This document shows, piece by piece, positions 35,727-44,800 of a stretch of 64,000 bases of DNA (the stretch's first letter is position 1; every line of letters begins with the position of its first letter). A program made the translations under genes and the position numbers. Origin of the DNA: Nocardioides lijunqiniae (GTDB taxonomy: Bacteria > Actinomycetota > Actinomycetes > Propionibacteriales > Nocardioidaceae); contig NZ_JACJGM010000001.1 of the NCBI RefSeq assembly GCF_015024225.1, forward strand, positions 248,001-312,000, given 5' to 3'. Under the pieces are notes generated by a model. It was not told the origin of the DNA, did not search any database, and worked only from the letters and a program-made list of their open reading frames with translations.

Positions 35727-37282
35727 GCATCGATGTCCAGCCCGAGCAGACGGTCTCCGAGCCGGCCCCCGTGCCGGCACTCGAGGTCCGTGGCCTCGTC
35801 AAGCACTACCCGGGCGTCAAGGCGCTCGACGGGGTCGACCTGGTCGTCCGCCAGCACGAGGTGCTCGGGCTCGCGGGCGAGAACGGCGCCGGCAAGTCCA
35901 CGCTCCTCAAGGCGCTGGTCGGCCTGGTGCGTCCCGACACCGGCGAGATCTACGTGCGCGGCGAGCGGGTCCGGATGCGCAGCGTCGTGGAGGCCGCCGA
36001 GAACGGCATCGGCATGGTGTTCCAGGAGCAGTCGCTGGTGCCCAACCTCACCGCCGCCGAGAACATCGTGCTCGGCTCGGAGGGCTCGGCCGTCCGCCGG
36101 GGCGTGTACCGCTGGGAGACCATGCGCAAGATGGCCCAGGAGCAGCTCGACAAGATCGGCTCCGACATCAACCCGCTGGCCCGCACCGACACGCTCTCCT
36201 TCGCCGACCGGCAGATGGTCGAGATCGCCAAGCTCCTCCGCATCGAGCAGCGCAGCCAGCACCCGCCGGTGATCATCCTCGACGAGCCCACCTCGGTGCT
36301 GGAGTCGAAGGAGATCGAGACCCTCTTCGCCCAGGTCCGCCGGCTGCGCGAGTTCGCCTCCGTGGTCTTCGTGTCCCACCGCCTCGACGAGGTCCTGGAC
36401 GTGTGCGACCGCGTGAGCGTGCTGCGCGGCGGCCAGTCGGTCGGCGAGCTGCCGACCGCCGGCGCCGTGCCGGCCGAGCTCCACCGGATGATGATCGGGT
36501 CCACCGGGTCCGACGACCACTACCACGGCGGCGGGGTCCAGGCCGCCGACCGACGTGAGTCGCTCCTCAGCGTGCGGGGCATGTCCGGTGCGACGTTCCG
36601 CGACGTCGACCTCGACGTCGCCCCCGGCGAGATCGTCGGCATCGTCGGCGTCCACGGCTCGGGCCGCGAGGACGTGTGCCGCGCCCTGTTCGGCGCCGAG
36701 CCCACGACGGCCGGCGACGTGACGCTGGACGGCAAGAAGCTCGACCTGTCCGGCACCCGCGCCGCCTGCGCCGCCGGCATCGGCTACGTGCCGGCCGAGC
36801 GCAAGACCGAGGGCATGGTCGGACCGATGTCGGTCGCCGACAACATGGTCCTGACCAAGCAGGGCGCCCGCTGCACCGGCCCGCTGGTGTCCCCGCGCAA
36901 GCAGGCGACGCTGGTCGACCGGTGGATCGACCGCCTCTCGATCCGCACCCCCCACCGTGGCACCGCGATCCAGCGGCTCTCGGGCGGCAACCAGCAGAAG
37001 GTCGTGCTGGCGCGCTGGCTGATCGCCGGTGACATCAAGCTGCTGCTGCTGGACCACCCGACCCGCGGCCTGGACATCGGAGCGCGCTCGGAGGTCTACC
37101 GGCTCATGCGCGAGCTCGCCGGCAACGGCGTGGCCACGGTCCTGCTGGCCGACAGTCTCGAGGAGGCCATCGGCATGTCCGACCGGATCGTCGTGATGAG
37201 CGACGGCCGGGTCACCAAGGAGATCGACTGCCCGTCCGGCGCCAAGCCGACGCCCCTCGACCTCGTCAAGGAGATGGTCTGA
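35723..37282 (+). CDS. Sugar ABC transporter ATP-binding protein (RbsA/CUT2 type)
   Basis: The 519-residue protein has two nucleotide-binding domains. NBD1 has an intact Walker A GENGAGKST (about 53-61) and Walker B VIILDEPTSVLESKE. NBD2 has the degenerate Walker A GVHGSGREDV typical of RbsA proteins, the signature LSGGNQQKVVLARWL, and a Walker B LLLLDHPTRGLDIG in which the usual catalytic glutamate is H445. ATP hydrolysis in NBD2 is therefore probably crippled and NBD1 may carry the cycle. The GTG start overlaps the permease stop. The protein couples with two different permeases flanking it. Confidence 0.92.
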   Translation: MSIDVQPEQTVSEPAPVPALEVRGLVKHYPGVKALDGVDLVVRQHEVLGLAGENGAGKSTLLKALVGLVRPDTGEIYVRGERVRMRSVVEAAENGIGMVFQEQSLVPNLTAAENIVLGSEGSAVRRGVYRWETMRKMAQEQLDKIGSDINPLARTDTLSFADRQMVEIAKLLRIEQRSQHPPVIILDEPTSVLESKEIETLFAQVRRLREFASVVFVSHRLDEVLDVCDRVSVLRGGQSVGELPTAGAVPAELHRMMIGSTGSDDHYHGGGVQAADRRESLLSVRGMSGATFRDVDLDVAPGEIVGIVGVHGSGREDVCRALFGAEPTTAGDVTLDGKKLDLSGTRAACAAGIGYVPAERKTEGMVGPMSVADNMVLTKQGARCTGPLVSPRKQATLVDRWIDRLSIRTPHRGTAIQRLSGGNQQKVVLARWLIAGDIKLLLLDHPTRGLDIGARSEVYRLMRELAGNGVATVLLADSLEEAIGMSDRIVVMSDGRVTKEIDCPSGAKPTPLDLVKEMV

Positions 37283-37283
37283 C

Positions 37284-38282
37284 ATGTCCACCCCCGTGCT
37301 CGCCACGCCGGCGGCCGACGTCGGCCACGCCGACAAGGGCGGTCCGACCCTGGGACAGCGGCTGACGTCGTTCATGCCGCTCATCGCCCTGGTGGCACTG
37401 CTCGCCGCCCTGTCGATCGCCGACCCCGACTTCCTCACGCAGCGCAGCCTCACCGCCGTCGTCCGCACGTCGGCGCCGCTGGTCGTGCTCGCCGTCGGCG
37501 CGACCCTGGTCGTGCTGTGCGGGGGCATCGACCTCTCGATCGCCGCCCTGACCTCGCTGTCCACGGTGTTCTTCGCGCTGTGGCTGCCGGACCTGGGCGG
37601 TCTCACCACGCTCGCCGTCATCGCGGCCACCGCCTGCATCGGGGCGGTGCAGGGCCTCACCCACGTGCTGCTGCGCATCCCGTCGTTCATCGTGACGCTC
37701 GGCGGCATGAGCATCTTCTCCGCGGTCGCGCTCGTCATCTCCGACGCCGGCCCGGTGCGGATCACCGACCGCGCCGCCACCGAGTGGCTCACGCTGTACG
37801 TCGGCGGCTACGTGCCCATGGCGTTCGTCGTGGCCGTCATCGTGGTGGCCGCGATCGCGCTGGTCCTGCGGCTGACGCCGATCCAGAGCTGGATCACCGC
37901 CACCGGCTACTCCGAGCCGGCCGCGCGCCTGGCCGGCACGCCGGTCGACCTGGTCAAGGTCGCGGCGTTCACGGTGTCGGGCGCCTGCGCGGGCCTGGCC
38001 TCGGTGATGCTCGTGTCTCGCAACTTCAGCGGCAGCCCCACGATGGCCGACAACCTGCTGCTGCCCGCCGTGGCGGCCATTGTCGTCGGCGGCACCGCGA
38101 TCACCGGCGGCCACGGGTCGGTCTGGCGCTCGCTCGTCGGCGCCCTCGTCATCACCCTGCTCCGCGTCGGCCTGCCCATCGTGGGGGTGCCGTCGGCCTG
38201 GGAGCAGATCCTCTACGGCGCGATCATCGTCGCCGCCGTCGCCCTCACCCTCGACCGCTCCAAGGTGTTGATCATCAAGTAG
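37284..38282 (+). CDS. Sugar ABC transporter permease (RbsC/CUT2 type), second
   Basis: The 332-residue membrane protein is a second BPD_transp_2 permease. It shares LVVLCGGIDLSIAALTSLS and RIPSFIVTLGGMSIFSA with RbsC and ends AGAIIVAAVALTL-like followed by DRSKVLIIK. CUT2 transporters with two different permease subunits form heterodimers; the first permease lies before the ATPase. It begins one base after the ATPase stop. A 65-base gap separates it from the aldehyde dehydrogenase gene. Confidence 0.92.
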   Translation: MSTPVLATPAADVGHADKGGPTLGQRLTSFMPLIALVALLAALSIADPDFLTQRSLTAVVRTSAPLVVLAVGATLVVLCGGIDLSIAALTSLSTVFFALWLPDLGGLTTLAVIAATACIGAVQGLTHVLLRIPSFIVTLGGMSIFSAVALVISDAGPVRITDRAATEWLTLYVGGYVPMAFVVAVIVVAAIALVLRLTPIQSWITATGYSEPAARLAGTPVDLVKVAAFTVSGACAGLASVMLVSRNFSGSPTMADNLLLPAVAAIVVGGTAITGGHGSVWRSLVGALVITLLRVGLPIVGVPSAWEQILYGAIIVAAVALTLDRSKVLIIK

Positions 38283-38347
38283 CCACCGCCCCTCCCCTCC
38301 CGCACCACGCACTCGAACCACGAACTCGAACCACCAGGAAGGCCACC

Positions 38348-39835
38348 ATGCCGAACGACCAGCTCCTCCCCAACGTCCGCTCGTTCCTGTCCTCGCCCAA
38401 GCAGCTCCTCATCGACGGGGAGTGGGTGGACGCCAAGGACGGCAAGACCTTCGCGACCGTCAACCCCGCCACCGAGGAGGTGCTCGTCCAGGTCGCCCAG
38501 GCCTCCGCCGTCGACATCGACCGCGCGGTCGTGGCGGCCCGCACCGCCTTCGAGTCGCCGTCGGCGTGGTCGAAGTTCACCCCGCGCGACCGCTCCCACC
38601 TGCTGTGGCGCATCGGCGACCTGATCGACGCCCAGGCCGAGGAGTTCGCCCAGCTGGAGTCCCTCGACAACGGCAAGAGCCTCGAGGCCGCCCGCGGCGA
38701 CGTCGGGGTCGCCGCGGAGCTGTTCCGCTACTTCGCCGGCTGGGCCACCAAGATGGAGGGCACCACGATCCCGATGTCGGTGCCGGGCCGTGAGTTCCAC
38801 GCCTACACCCGCCGCGAGGCCATCGGCGTCGTCGCGGGCATCGTTCCCTGGAACTTCCCGCTGACCATGGCGGCCTTCAAGATCGTCCCCGCGATCACCG
38901 CGGGCAACACCGTGATCCTCAAGCCCGCCGAGCAGACCCCGCTGACCGCCCTGCGCCTGGGCCAGCTGCTCCTCGAGGCCGGCGTCCCCGCCGGCGTCGT
39001 CAACGTCGTGCCGGGCTTCGGTGACGCCGGAGCCGCGCTGGTCGACCACCACGACGTCGACAAGGTCGCCTTCACAGGCAGCACGGAGGTCGGCAAGAAG
39101 ATCGCCGCCGGCGCCTCGAAGAACCTGAAGAAGGTGTCGCTGGAGCTCGGCGGCAAGGCGCCCAACATCATCTTCGCCGACGCCGACCTCGACGCCGCGA
39201 TCGCCGGCGCCGCGCTGGCCGGCTTCTTCAACGAGGGTCAGTGCTGCGTCAACGGCTCCCGGCTCTACGTCCAGCGCGAGGTCTTCGACCAGGTGATCGA
39301 GGGCGTCGCCGCCGCGGCCCGGGCCATCACGGTGGGCGACGGCTTCGACCCCAACACCACGATGGGTCCGCTCGTCTCGCAGGAGCAGCACGAGAAGGTC
39401 ATCGGCTACGTCCGCGGCGCCGTCGCCGACGGGGCGACCCTCGCCGCCGGCAGCAGCGACCCTGCCAAGGACCAGGGCTACTTCTTCGCGCCGACCCTGA
39501 TCACCGACGTCACCGAGCAGATGGCGATCCAGACCGACGAGATCTTCGGCCCGGTCATCACCGCGATCCCGTTCGACACCGAGGACGAGGTCGTCGCGGC
39601 CGCCAACAACACCGTCTACGGCCTGGCGGCCGGCGTCTGGTCCAAGGACCTGGGCACCGCCCACCGGGTCGGCTCCAAGCTCCGCGCCGGCACGGTCTGG
39701 CTCAACACCTGGCACGCCGACGACGTGACGCTGCCCCGCGGCGGCTTCAAGCAGTCCGGCTGGGGACGCGAGCTCGGGTCGTTCGGCCTGGACGACTACA
39801 CCGAGCTCAAGACCGTCATCGCCGAGCTCCGATGA
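38348..39835 (+). CDS. NAD(P)-dependent aldehyde dehydrogenase
   Basis: The 495-residue enzyme oxidises an aldehyde to an acid. The catalytic cysteine lies in FNEGQCCVNGSR (C299/C300), the general-base glutamate in SLELGGKAP, and the oxyanion asparagine in VPWNFPLT. The cofactor region has GSTEVGKK and KPAEQTPL. It is in the uronate operon, immediately before and overlapping eda. If the neighbouring copper oxidase makes a sugar aldehyde, this enzyme could convert it to a uronate; alternatively it may handle a side product. The exact substrate is not predictable. Confidence 0.92.
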   Translation: MPNDQLLPNVRSFLSSPKQLLIDGEWVDAKDGKTFATVNPATEEVLVQVAQASAVDIDRAVVAARTAFESPSAWSKFTPRDRSHLLWRIGDLIDAQAEEFAQLESLDNGKSLEAARGDVGVAAELFRYFAGWATKMEGTTIPMSVPGREFHAYTRREAIGVVAGIVPWNFPLTMAAFKIVPAITAGNTVILKPAEQTPLTALRLGQLLLEAGVPAGVVNVVPGFGDAGAALVDHHDVDKVAFTGSTEVGKKIAAGASKNLKKVSLELGGKAPNIIFADADLDAAIAGAALAGFFNEGQCCVNGSRLYVQREVFDQVIEGVAAAARAITVGDGFDPNTTMGPLVSQEQHEKVIGYVRGAVADGATLAAGSSDPAKDQGYFFAPTLITDVTEQMAIQTDEIFGPVITAIPFDTEDEVVAAANNTVYGLAAGVWSKDLGTAHRVGSKLRAGTVWLNTWHADDVTLPRGGFKQSGWGRELGSFGLDDYTELKTVIAELR

Positions 39836-40482
39836 GCTCGGCGGACGTCCTCGGGTCCCATCGCGTCGTCCCGGTCGTCGTCCTCGACGACGCCGGGGCG
39901 GCCGACGACCTGGGCGCGGCGCTGGTCGCCGGCGGTCTCCCGGTCGCGGAGGTCACTTTCCGCACCCCGGGGGCCGCCGCGGTCCTGGCCCGGATGGCCG
40001 CACGCCCGGAGCTGCTGGTCGGCGCCGGCACCGTGATCACCGCGGCGCAGGTCGACCTCGCCCACCAGGCCGGGGCCCGCTTCGTGGTGTCGCCGGGGCT
40101 CAGCGCCGCCGTCGTACGCCGCTGCCAGGAGCTCGACCTGACGGTCGTCCCCGGCGTCAGCACCGCGTCGGAGATCATCGCGGCCCTCGACCTCGGCCTC
40201 GAGACCGTCAAGCTCTTCCCGGCCGAGGCCTGCGGCGGGCTGCCGACGCTCAAGGCCCTCGCCGCGGCGTTCCCCCAGGTGCGGTTCGTGCCCACCGGCG
40301 GGATCACCGTGGACAGCGCCCCCGCCTACCTCGCCCACCCCGCGGTCCGTGCCGTCGGCGGGAGCTGGATGGTCGCGCCCGACCTGCTCGCCGCCGGCCG
40401 CTGGGACGAGGTCACCGCCCGCTCGGAGGCGGCCGTCCGTCTCGCCACGCCCACCTCTGCCCTCACAGGAGCTCCGTCATGA
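39832..40482 (+). CDS. eda: 2-keto-3-deoxy-6-phosphogluconate aldolase (Eda)
   Basis: The 216-residue class I aldolase splits KDPG into pyruvate and glyceraldehyde-3-phosphate. The Schiff-base lysine is K127 in TVKLFPAEACGG and the acid/base glutamate is E40 in AEVTFRTPG (usually EITLRT). The GAGTVITAAQ and FVPTGGITVDSAPAYLAHP segments complete the phosphate and substrate sites. Start and stop overlap neighbouring genes by ATGA. It completes the Entner-Doudoroff end of the uronate route with the KDG kinase encoded next. Confidence 0.94.
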   Translation: MSSADVLGSHRVVPVVVLDDAGAADDLGAALVAGGLPVAEVTFRTPGAAAVLARMAARPELLVGAGTVITAAQVDLAHQAGARFVVSPGLSAAVVRRCQELDLTVVPGVSTASEIIAALDLGLETVKLFPAEACGGLPTLKALAAAFPQVRFVPTGGITVDSAPAYLAHPAVRAVGGSWMVAPDLLAAGRWDEVTARSEAAVRLATPTSALTGAPS

Positions 40483-41576
40483 TCGAGACCCGTCCCGCCG
40501 CCGAGTGCGAGTTCGACATCGTCGCGCTCGGGGAGGTGATGCTGCGGCTGGACCCGGGGGAGGGCCGTGTCCGCACCGCCCGCCGGTTCGAGGCCTGGGA
40601 GGGCGGCGGGGAGTACAACGTCGCCCGCGGGATGCGCAAGGTCTTCGGGCTGCGCGCCGGCGTCGTGACCGCGCTGGCCGACAACGAGGTCGGCCGACTG
40701 GTCGAGAACCTCATCATGCAGGGCGGCGTCGACACCTCGCTGATCCGCTGGGACAAGTACGACGGCATCGGCCGGACCGTGCGCAACGGGCTGAACTTCA
40801 CCGAGCGCGGCTTCGGCGTCCGGGGTGCCCTCGGCGTCTCCGACCGCGCCAACACCGCCATCAGCCAGCTGGCGCCCGGAACCGTCGACTGGGACGACCT
40901 GTTCGGCCGTCGCGGGGTGCGGTGGCTGCACACCGGCGGGATCTTCGCCGGGCTGTCGGAGAGTGCCGCCCTGGTGGCCGAGGAGGCGATGTCGGCCGCG
41001 CAGCGCCACGGCACCGTCGTGTCGTTCGACCTGAACTACCGGCCCAGCCTGTGGGCCGGCATCGGCGGCAGTGAGTACGCCCGCGACGTCAACACCCGGC
41101 TGGCGAGCCACGTCGACGTGATGATCGGCAACGAGGAGGACTTCACGGCCTCGCTCGGGTTCGACGTCGAGCACGTCGACGAGCACCTCAGGACGCTGCC
41201 GATCGACAGCTTCGCCGCGATGGTCAACACCGTCGCGCAGAAGATGCCGTGGCTCTCGGCGGTCGCCACCACCCTGCGCACGGTCCACTCCGCCAGCGAC
41301 AACGACTGGCAGGCCATTGCGTGGTCACCCGAGACCGGGGTCCTGACGTCGGCCGCCCGCGACCACCTGGCCATCCTCGACCGGGTCGGCGGCGGTGACG
41401 GCTTCGCCTCGGGGCTGGTCTACGGGCTGCTCTCGGGCGAGGACCTCCAGGAGTGCCTCGAGCTGGGCGCCGCCCACGGCGCCCTGGCCATGACGACGCC
41501 CGGCGACACCTCGATGGTGACGCGCGAGGAGGTCCGCTCCCTGGCCTCCGGCGGCAGCGCCCGGGTACGCCGCTGA
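40479..41576 (+). CDS. kdgK: 2-keto-3-deoxygluconate kinase (PfkB family)
   Basis: The 365-residue ribokinase-fold enzyme phosphorylates KDG to KDPG. PfkB motifs are ALGEVMLRLDPGEG at the N-terminus, GGGEYNVARG, and the C-terminal GGGDGFASGLVYGLL, in which the classical GAGDAF is changed to GGGDGF with the catalytic aspartate kept. The length and context (eda directly upstream, kduI/kduD in the same operon) support KDG rather than fructose or ribose. A terminator hairpin lies 18 bases after its stop, ending the operon that starts at kduI. Confidence 0.88.
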   Translation: MIETRPAAECEFDIVALGEVMLRLDPGEGRVRTARRFEAWEGGGEYNVARGMRKVFGLRAGVVTALADNEVGRLVENLIMQGGVDTSLIRWDKYDGIGRTVRNGLNFTERGFGVRGALGVSDRANTAISQLAPGTVDWDDLFGRRGVRWLHTGGIFAGLSESAALVAEEAMSAAQRHGTVVSFDLNYRPSLWAGIGGSEYARDVNTRLASHVDVMIGNEEDFTASLGFDVEHVDEHLRTLPIDSFAAMVNTVAQKMPWLSAVATTLRTVHSASDNDWQAIAWSPETGVLTSAARDHLAILDRVGGGDGFASGLVYGLLSGEDLQECLELGAAHGALAMTTPGDTSMVTREEVRSLASGGSARVRR

Positions 41577-41593
41577 CAGCAGGTCCCTGCGAG

Positions 41594-41642
41594 CCCCACG
41601 CCCCCGTCCCGCCCTCCTGGGCGGTGCGCGGGACGTGGGGTT
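41594..41642 (+). terminator. Terminator ending the kdu-kdgK operon
   Basis: CCCCAC at 41594-41599 pairs with GTGGGG at 41635-41640, and GTCCCGC with GCGGGAC inside, giving a long imperfect hairpin followed by TTCTGTC. Confidence 0.7.
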
Positions 41643-41653
41643 CTGTCATGTGT

Positions 41654-41669
41654 GTTCACACATGTGGAC
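41654..41669. promoter_or_regulatory. IclR-type dyad upstream of the oxidase gene, site 1
   Basis: GTTCACACATGTGGAC matches the locus consensus GTTCACAT-ATGTGAAC at 14 of 16 positions. It lies well upstream of the -35 (about position -88 to -73), on the same helix face as site 2, 30 bp away. Confidence 0.65.
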
Positions 41670-41683
41670 AATAGATACAAATA

Positions 41684-41699
41684 GTTCACAAATCTGTAC
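41684..41699. promoter_or_regulatory. IclR-type dyad upstream of the oxidase gene, site 2
   Basis: GTTCACAAATCTGTAC matches the consensus at 13 of 16 positions. It ends seven bases before the -35 TTGACT, a position from which a regulator could activate. Confidence 0.6.
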
Positions 41700-41706
41700 C
41701 AAGTTC

Positions 41707-41735
41707 TTGACTCTGTGTGACCGCGGTCATAGCGT
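41707..41735 (+). promoter_or_regulatory. ThuA-oxidase promoter with a CRP-like dyad
   Basis: TTGACT (41707-41712) and TAGCGT (41730-41735) have a 17-bp spacer, with the same -10 sequence as the kduI promoter. TGTGACCGCGGTCATA at 41716-41731 matches the CRP consensus TGTGA-N6-TCACA at all but one position. Confidence 0.68.
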
Positions 41736-41805
41736 CGGGCCACCGTGAGCGTCGAGTGCCGACGCTCCGGTGCCGCAGAGCCCAACCCAAGCCAAGGGAT
41801 CCCAG

Positions 41806-44800
41806 ATGAACCTGCTCCGCCGGTCGGTCCGCCGCTCGTCAGCCCGCCTGACCTACCTCGTCCTCGCGCTGGCCGTCGGCCTCGGCGTCGGGCTCCCGGC
41901 GGTCAGCGCCGCCGCGGCCCCGGCCCCGCTGGCCGCGCCCGCGGACGGCAGCCTCAAGATCCTGCTCTTCTACAAGGCCAACTTCCACGCCTCGCAGGTC
42001 CAGGCCCGCCAGGCCGTGCGCGACCTGACGGCGGAGCTCGCCACCCAGTACAGCCAGACGGTCGAGATCCAGGAGACCGAGGACCCGGCGGCGTTCACGA
42101 CGGAGAACCTCGCCACCAAGGACGCGGTGGTCTTCGCCCAGACCGGTGGCGTGCTGTTCAACGACGCGCAGCGCGCCGCCCTCGAGGGCTACATCCGCGG
42201 TGGCGGCGGCTACGTCGGACTGCACTACGCCGGCTGGTCGGTCGGCACCAGCGAGCACGACGTCAACCCGTTCTACCTCCGCCTCGTCGGAGCGATGTCC
42301 GAGGGCCACCCGGAGAACCCCGCGGTCCGTCCCGGCCGGGTCGTGGTCAAGGACGCCGACCACCCGCTGACGCAGGGGCTGCCGGCCGACTTCACCCGCA
42401 GCGACGAGTGGTACGACTGGACGGTCAACCCGGCGCCGAACGTCCGCACCCTCCTGGAGGCCGACGAGGAGTCCTACGGCGGCGGCCGCCTGGGCACCTC
42501 GCACCCGATCACCTGGTGCCAGCAGATCGACAGCGGCCGCTCCTGGTACACCGGGATGGGCCACGAGGGCTCGGCCTACTCCGAGCCGCACATGCGCACC
42601 CAGCTGCGCAACGGCATGGCCTACGCCGCCGGCCTCCTGCCCGCCGACTGCTCGCCCCCCTCCAAGGCCGTCAACGGCGCGATGAGCGAGGTCACCCCCT
42701 GGCCGCTGATGCCGATCAACGCCGCGCTGACCTCCGACGGCACCGTGCAGTCCTTCGGCAGCACCTCGACCGGCTGCACCGACAACGCGCCCTACGACTT
42801 CGACGGCAACGGCTGCATCTCCCAGGGCGGCCAGTTCGAGATCGACATCTGGAACCCCGAGGTGCCGCGGACGCTGGCGAACCTCGACCACGGCCTGATG
42901 CCCAACACCACCTACACCGACCTCTTCTGCTCGATGCAGGTGCAGGACCCCCACCGCGGCGCGACCATGACGGTCGGCGGCGACGACAGCCTCGGGGCCA
43001 ACGACCCCAACGACGCCGCGATCGGCGTCACGACCTACACCACCAACAACGGGCTCCAGAACGACGCCCCGATGAACCTCCCGCGCTGGTACCCCACCGG
43101 GACCACGATGCCCAACGGCGACATCGTCGTGCAGGGCGGCGCGCTGCGCGGCGGTCCCGGCGGCCCCGGCGTGCTCACCCCCGAGATCCGCACGGCCGAC
43201 GAGGGCTCCGGCTGGCGCCTTCTCACCGGCGCCCGGAGCCCCGCCGCCTACGGCGACGGCGGCGCCGACCACGCGGGCCAGGACGAGAACCGCTGGTGGT
43301 ACCCGCGGGCCTTCGTGGCGCCCGGGAGCGGCAACCTGTTCAACATCAGCGGCACGCAGATGTTCGAGCTCGACCCCAGCGGCGACGGTGAGGTGACGCT
43401 GCGAGGCACCCTGCCCGCCGGCATCAGCAACCAGGGCGCCCAGCTCGGGAACCCCGTCGGCGCCACGTCGACGGCCACGATGTACCGCCCCGGCAAGATC
43501 CTCCAGGTCGGGGGCGGCTGGTGGGCCAACGGCGGCGGTCCCGCCGGCGCGCGTGCCGGCTTCACCGTCGACATCACCGGCGGCACGGCGCAGCCCGTCG
43601 TCGAGGCGACCGCCCCGATGAAGCACCGCCGGCACTGGGCGACCTCGACGGTCCTGCCCGACGGTGACGTCCTCGTCACCGGCGGTGGCCGCGAGAACAA
43701 CGGTGGCGGCGGCGTCGCGACCAACCCGGAGATCTGGGACCCCGAGACCGGCGAGTGGACCACCGTCGAGGTGCCCCAGCAGCACGCCCGGCTCTACCAC
43801 TCCACCGCGCTGCTCCTGCCCGACGGTCGCGTGATGATCGGCGGCGGCGGCGCGCCCGGCCCGCGCAACTACACCGACGTGGAGTACTACTCCCCGGCGT
43901 ACCTGTTCGACGGCGAGCAGCCGGCCGAGCGGCCCGAGATCACCGACGCACCGCAGGAGATCGGCTACAACGGCACCTTCGACATCGCGTCGTCCACCGA
44001 GGTCTCCCGCGTGACGCTGGTCCGCAACGGCTCGGTGACGCACGGCTTCAACAACGACCAGAACTTCCAGGACCTGGAGTTCACCCAGGACGAGGGCACG
44101 GGCGAGGTCACGATCACCGCCCCGACCGACGGCACGTACGCCCCTCCGGGCGCCTACATGCTGTTCGTCTTCGACGCGGACGGCACCCCGTCGGTCGCCT
44201 CGATGATGGACCTCGACCCCGAGGTCGAGATGGACGTGCGGACCCCGCAGGTCGTCGACCAGTTCGAGTACCCGCGGGTGCCTACCGACTGGCGCGGCGG
44301 CAACCCCGCCGGCGTCGTCGACGTCGCCGCGGACAACGGCCGCATGGCGCCGTGGTCCGTCGACAGCCCGGTCCAGCTGGTCCGGGCCCGCAACGAGGCC
44401 AACGGCGGCCTCGGCGCCACCGGCTACCACCTCGCCCTCGGCGGGGCCGGGAGCCTGGAGCGCACGATCGAGGGCCTGGAGCCCGGCCGCGACTACCGGC
44501 TCTCGCTCCACTACGCCCGTGACGGCCGCTCGGCCGGCACGGCGCCCGCCACCGGCACGCTCGGCATCGGCTCGCTCGACGCCACGCTGACGGCCACGAC
44601 CGAGCGGTCCTCGCGGACCGGCTTCGACACCTACGTCGGCACCTTCACGGCGTCGAAGCGCTCGGAGACGCTCACCCTTGCGCAGACCGGTCCGGGTGCC
44701 GGGCTCGTCGTCGACGACCTCGTCGTCATCGGCGTCGACCCCGGTCTCGCGGACGTCCCCATCCACTACGAGTTCGAGGAGGGCGAGGGCACCACGGCCG

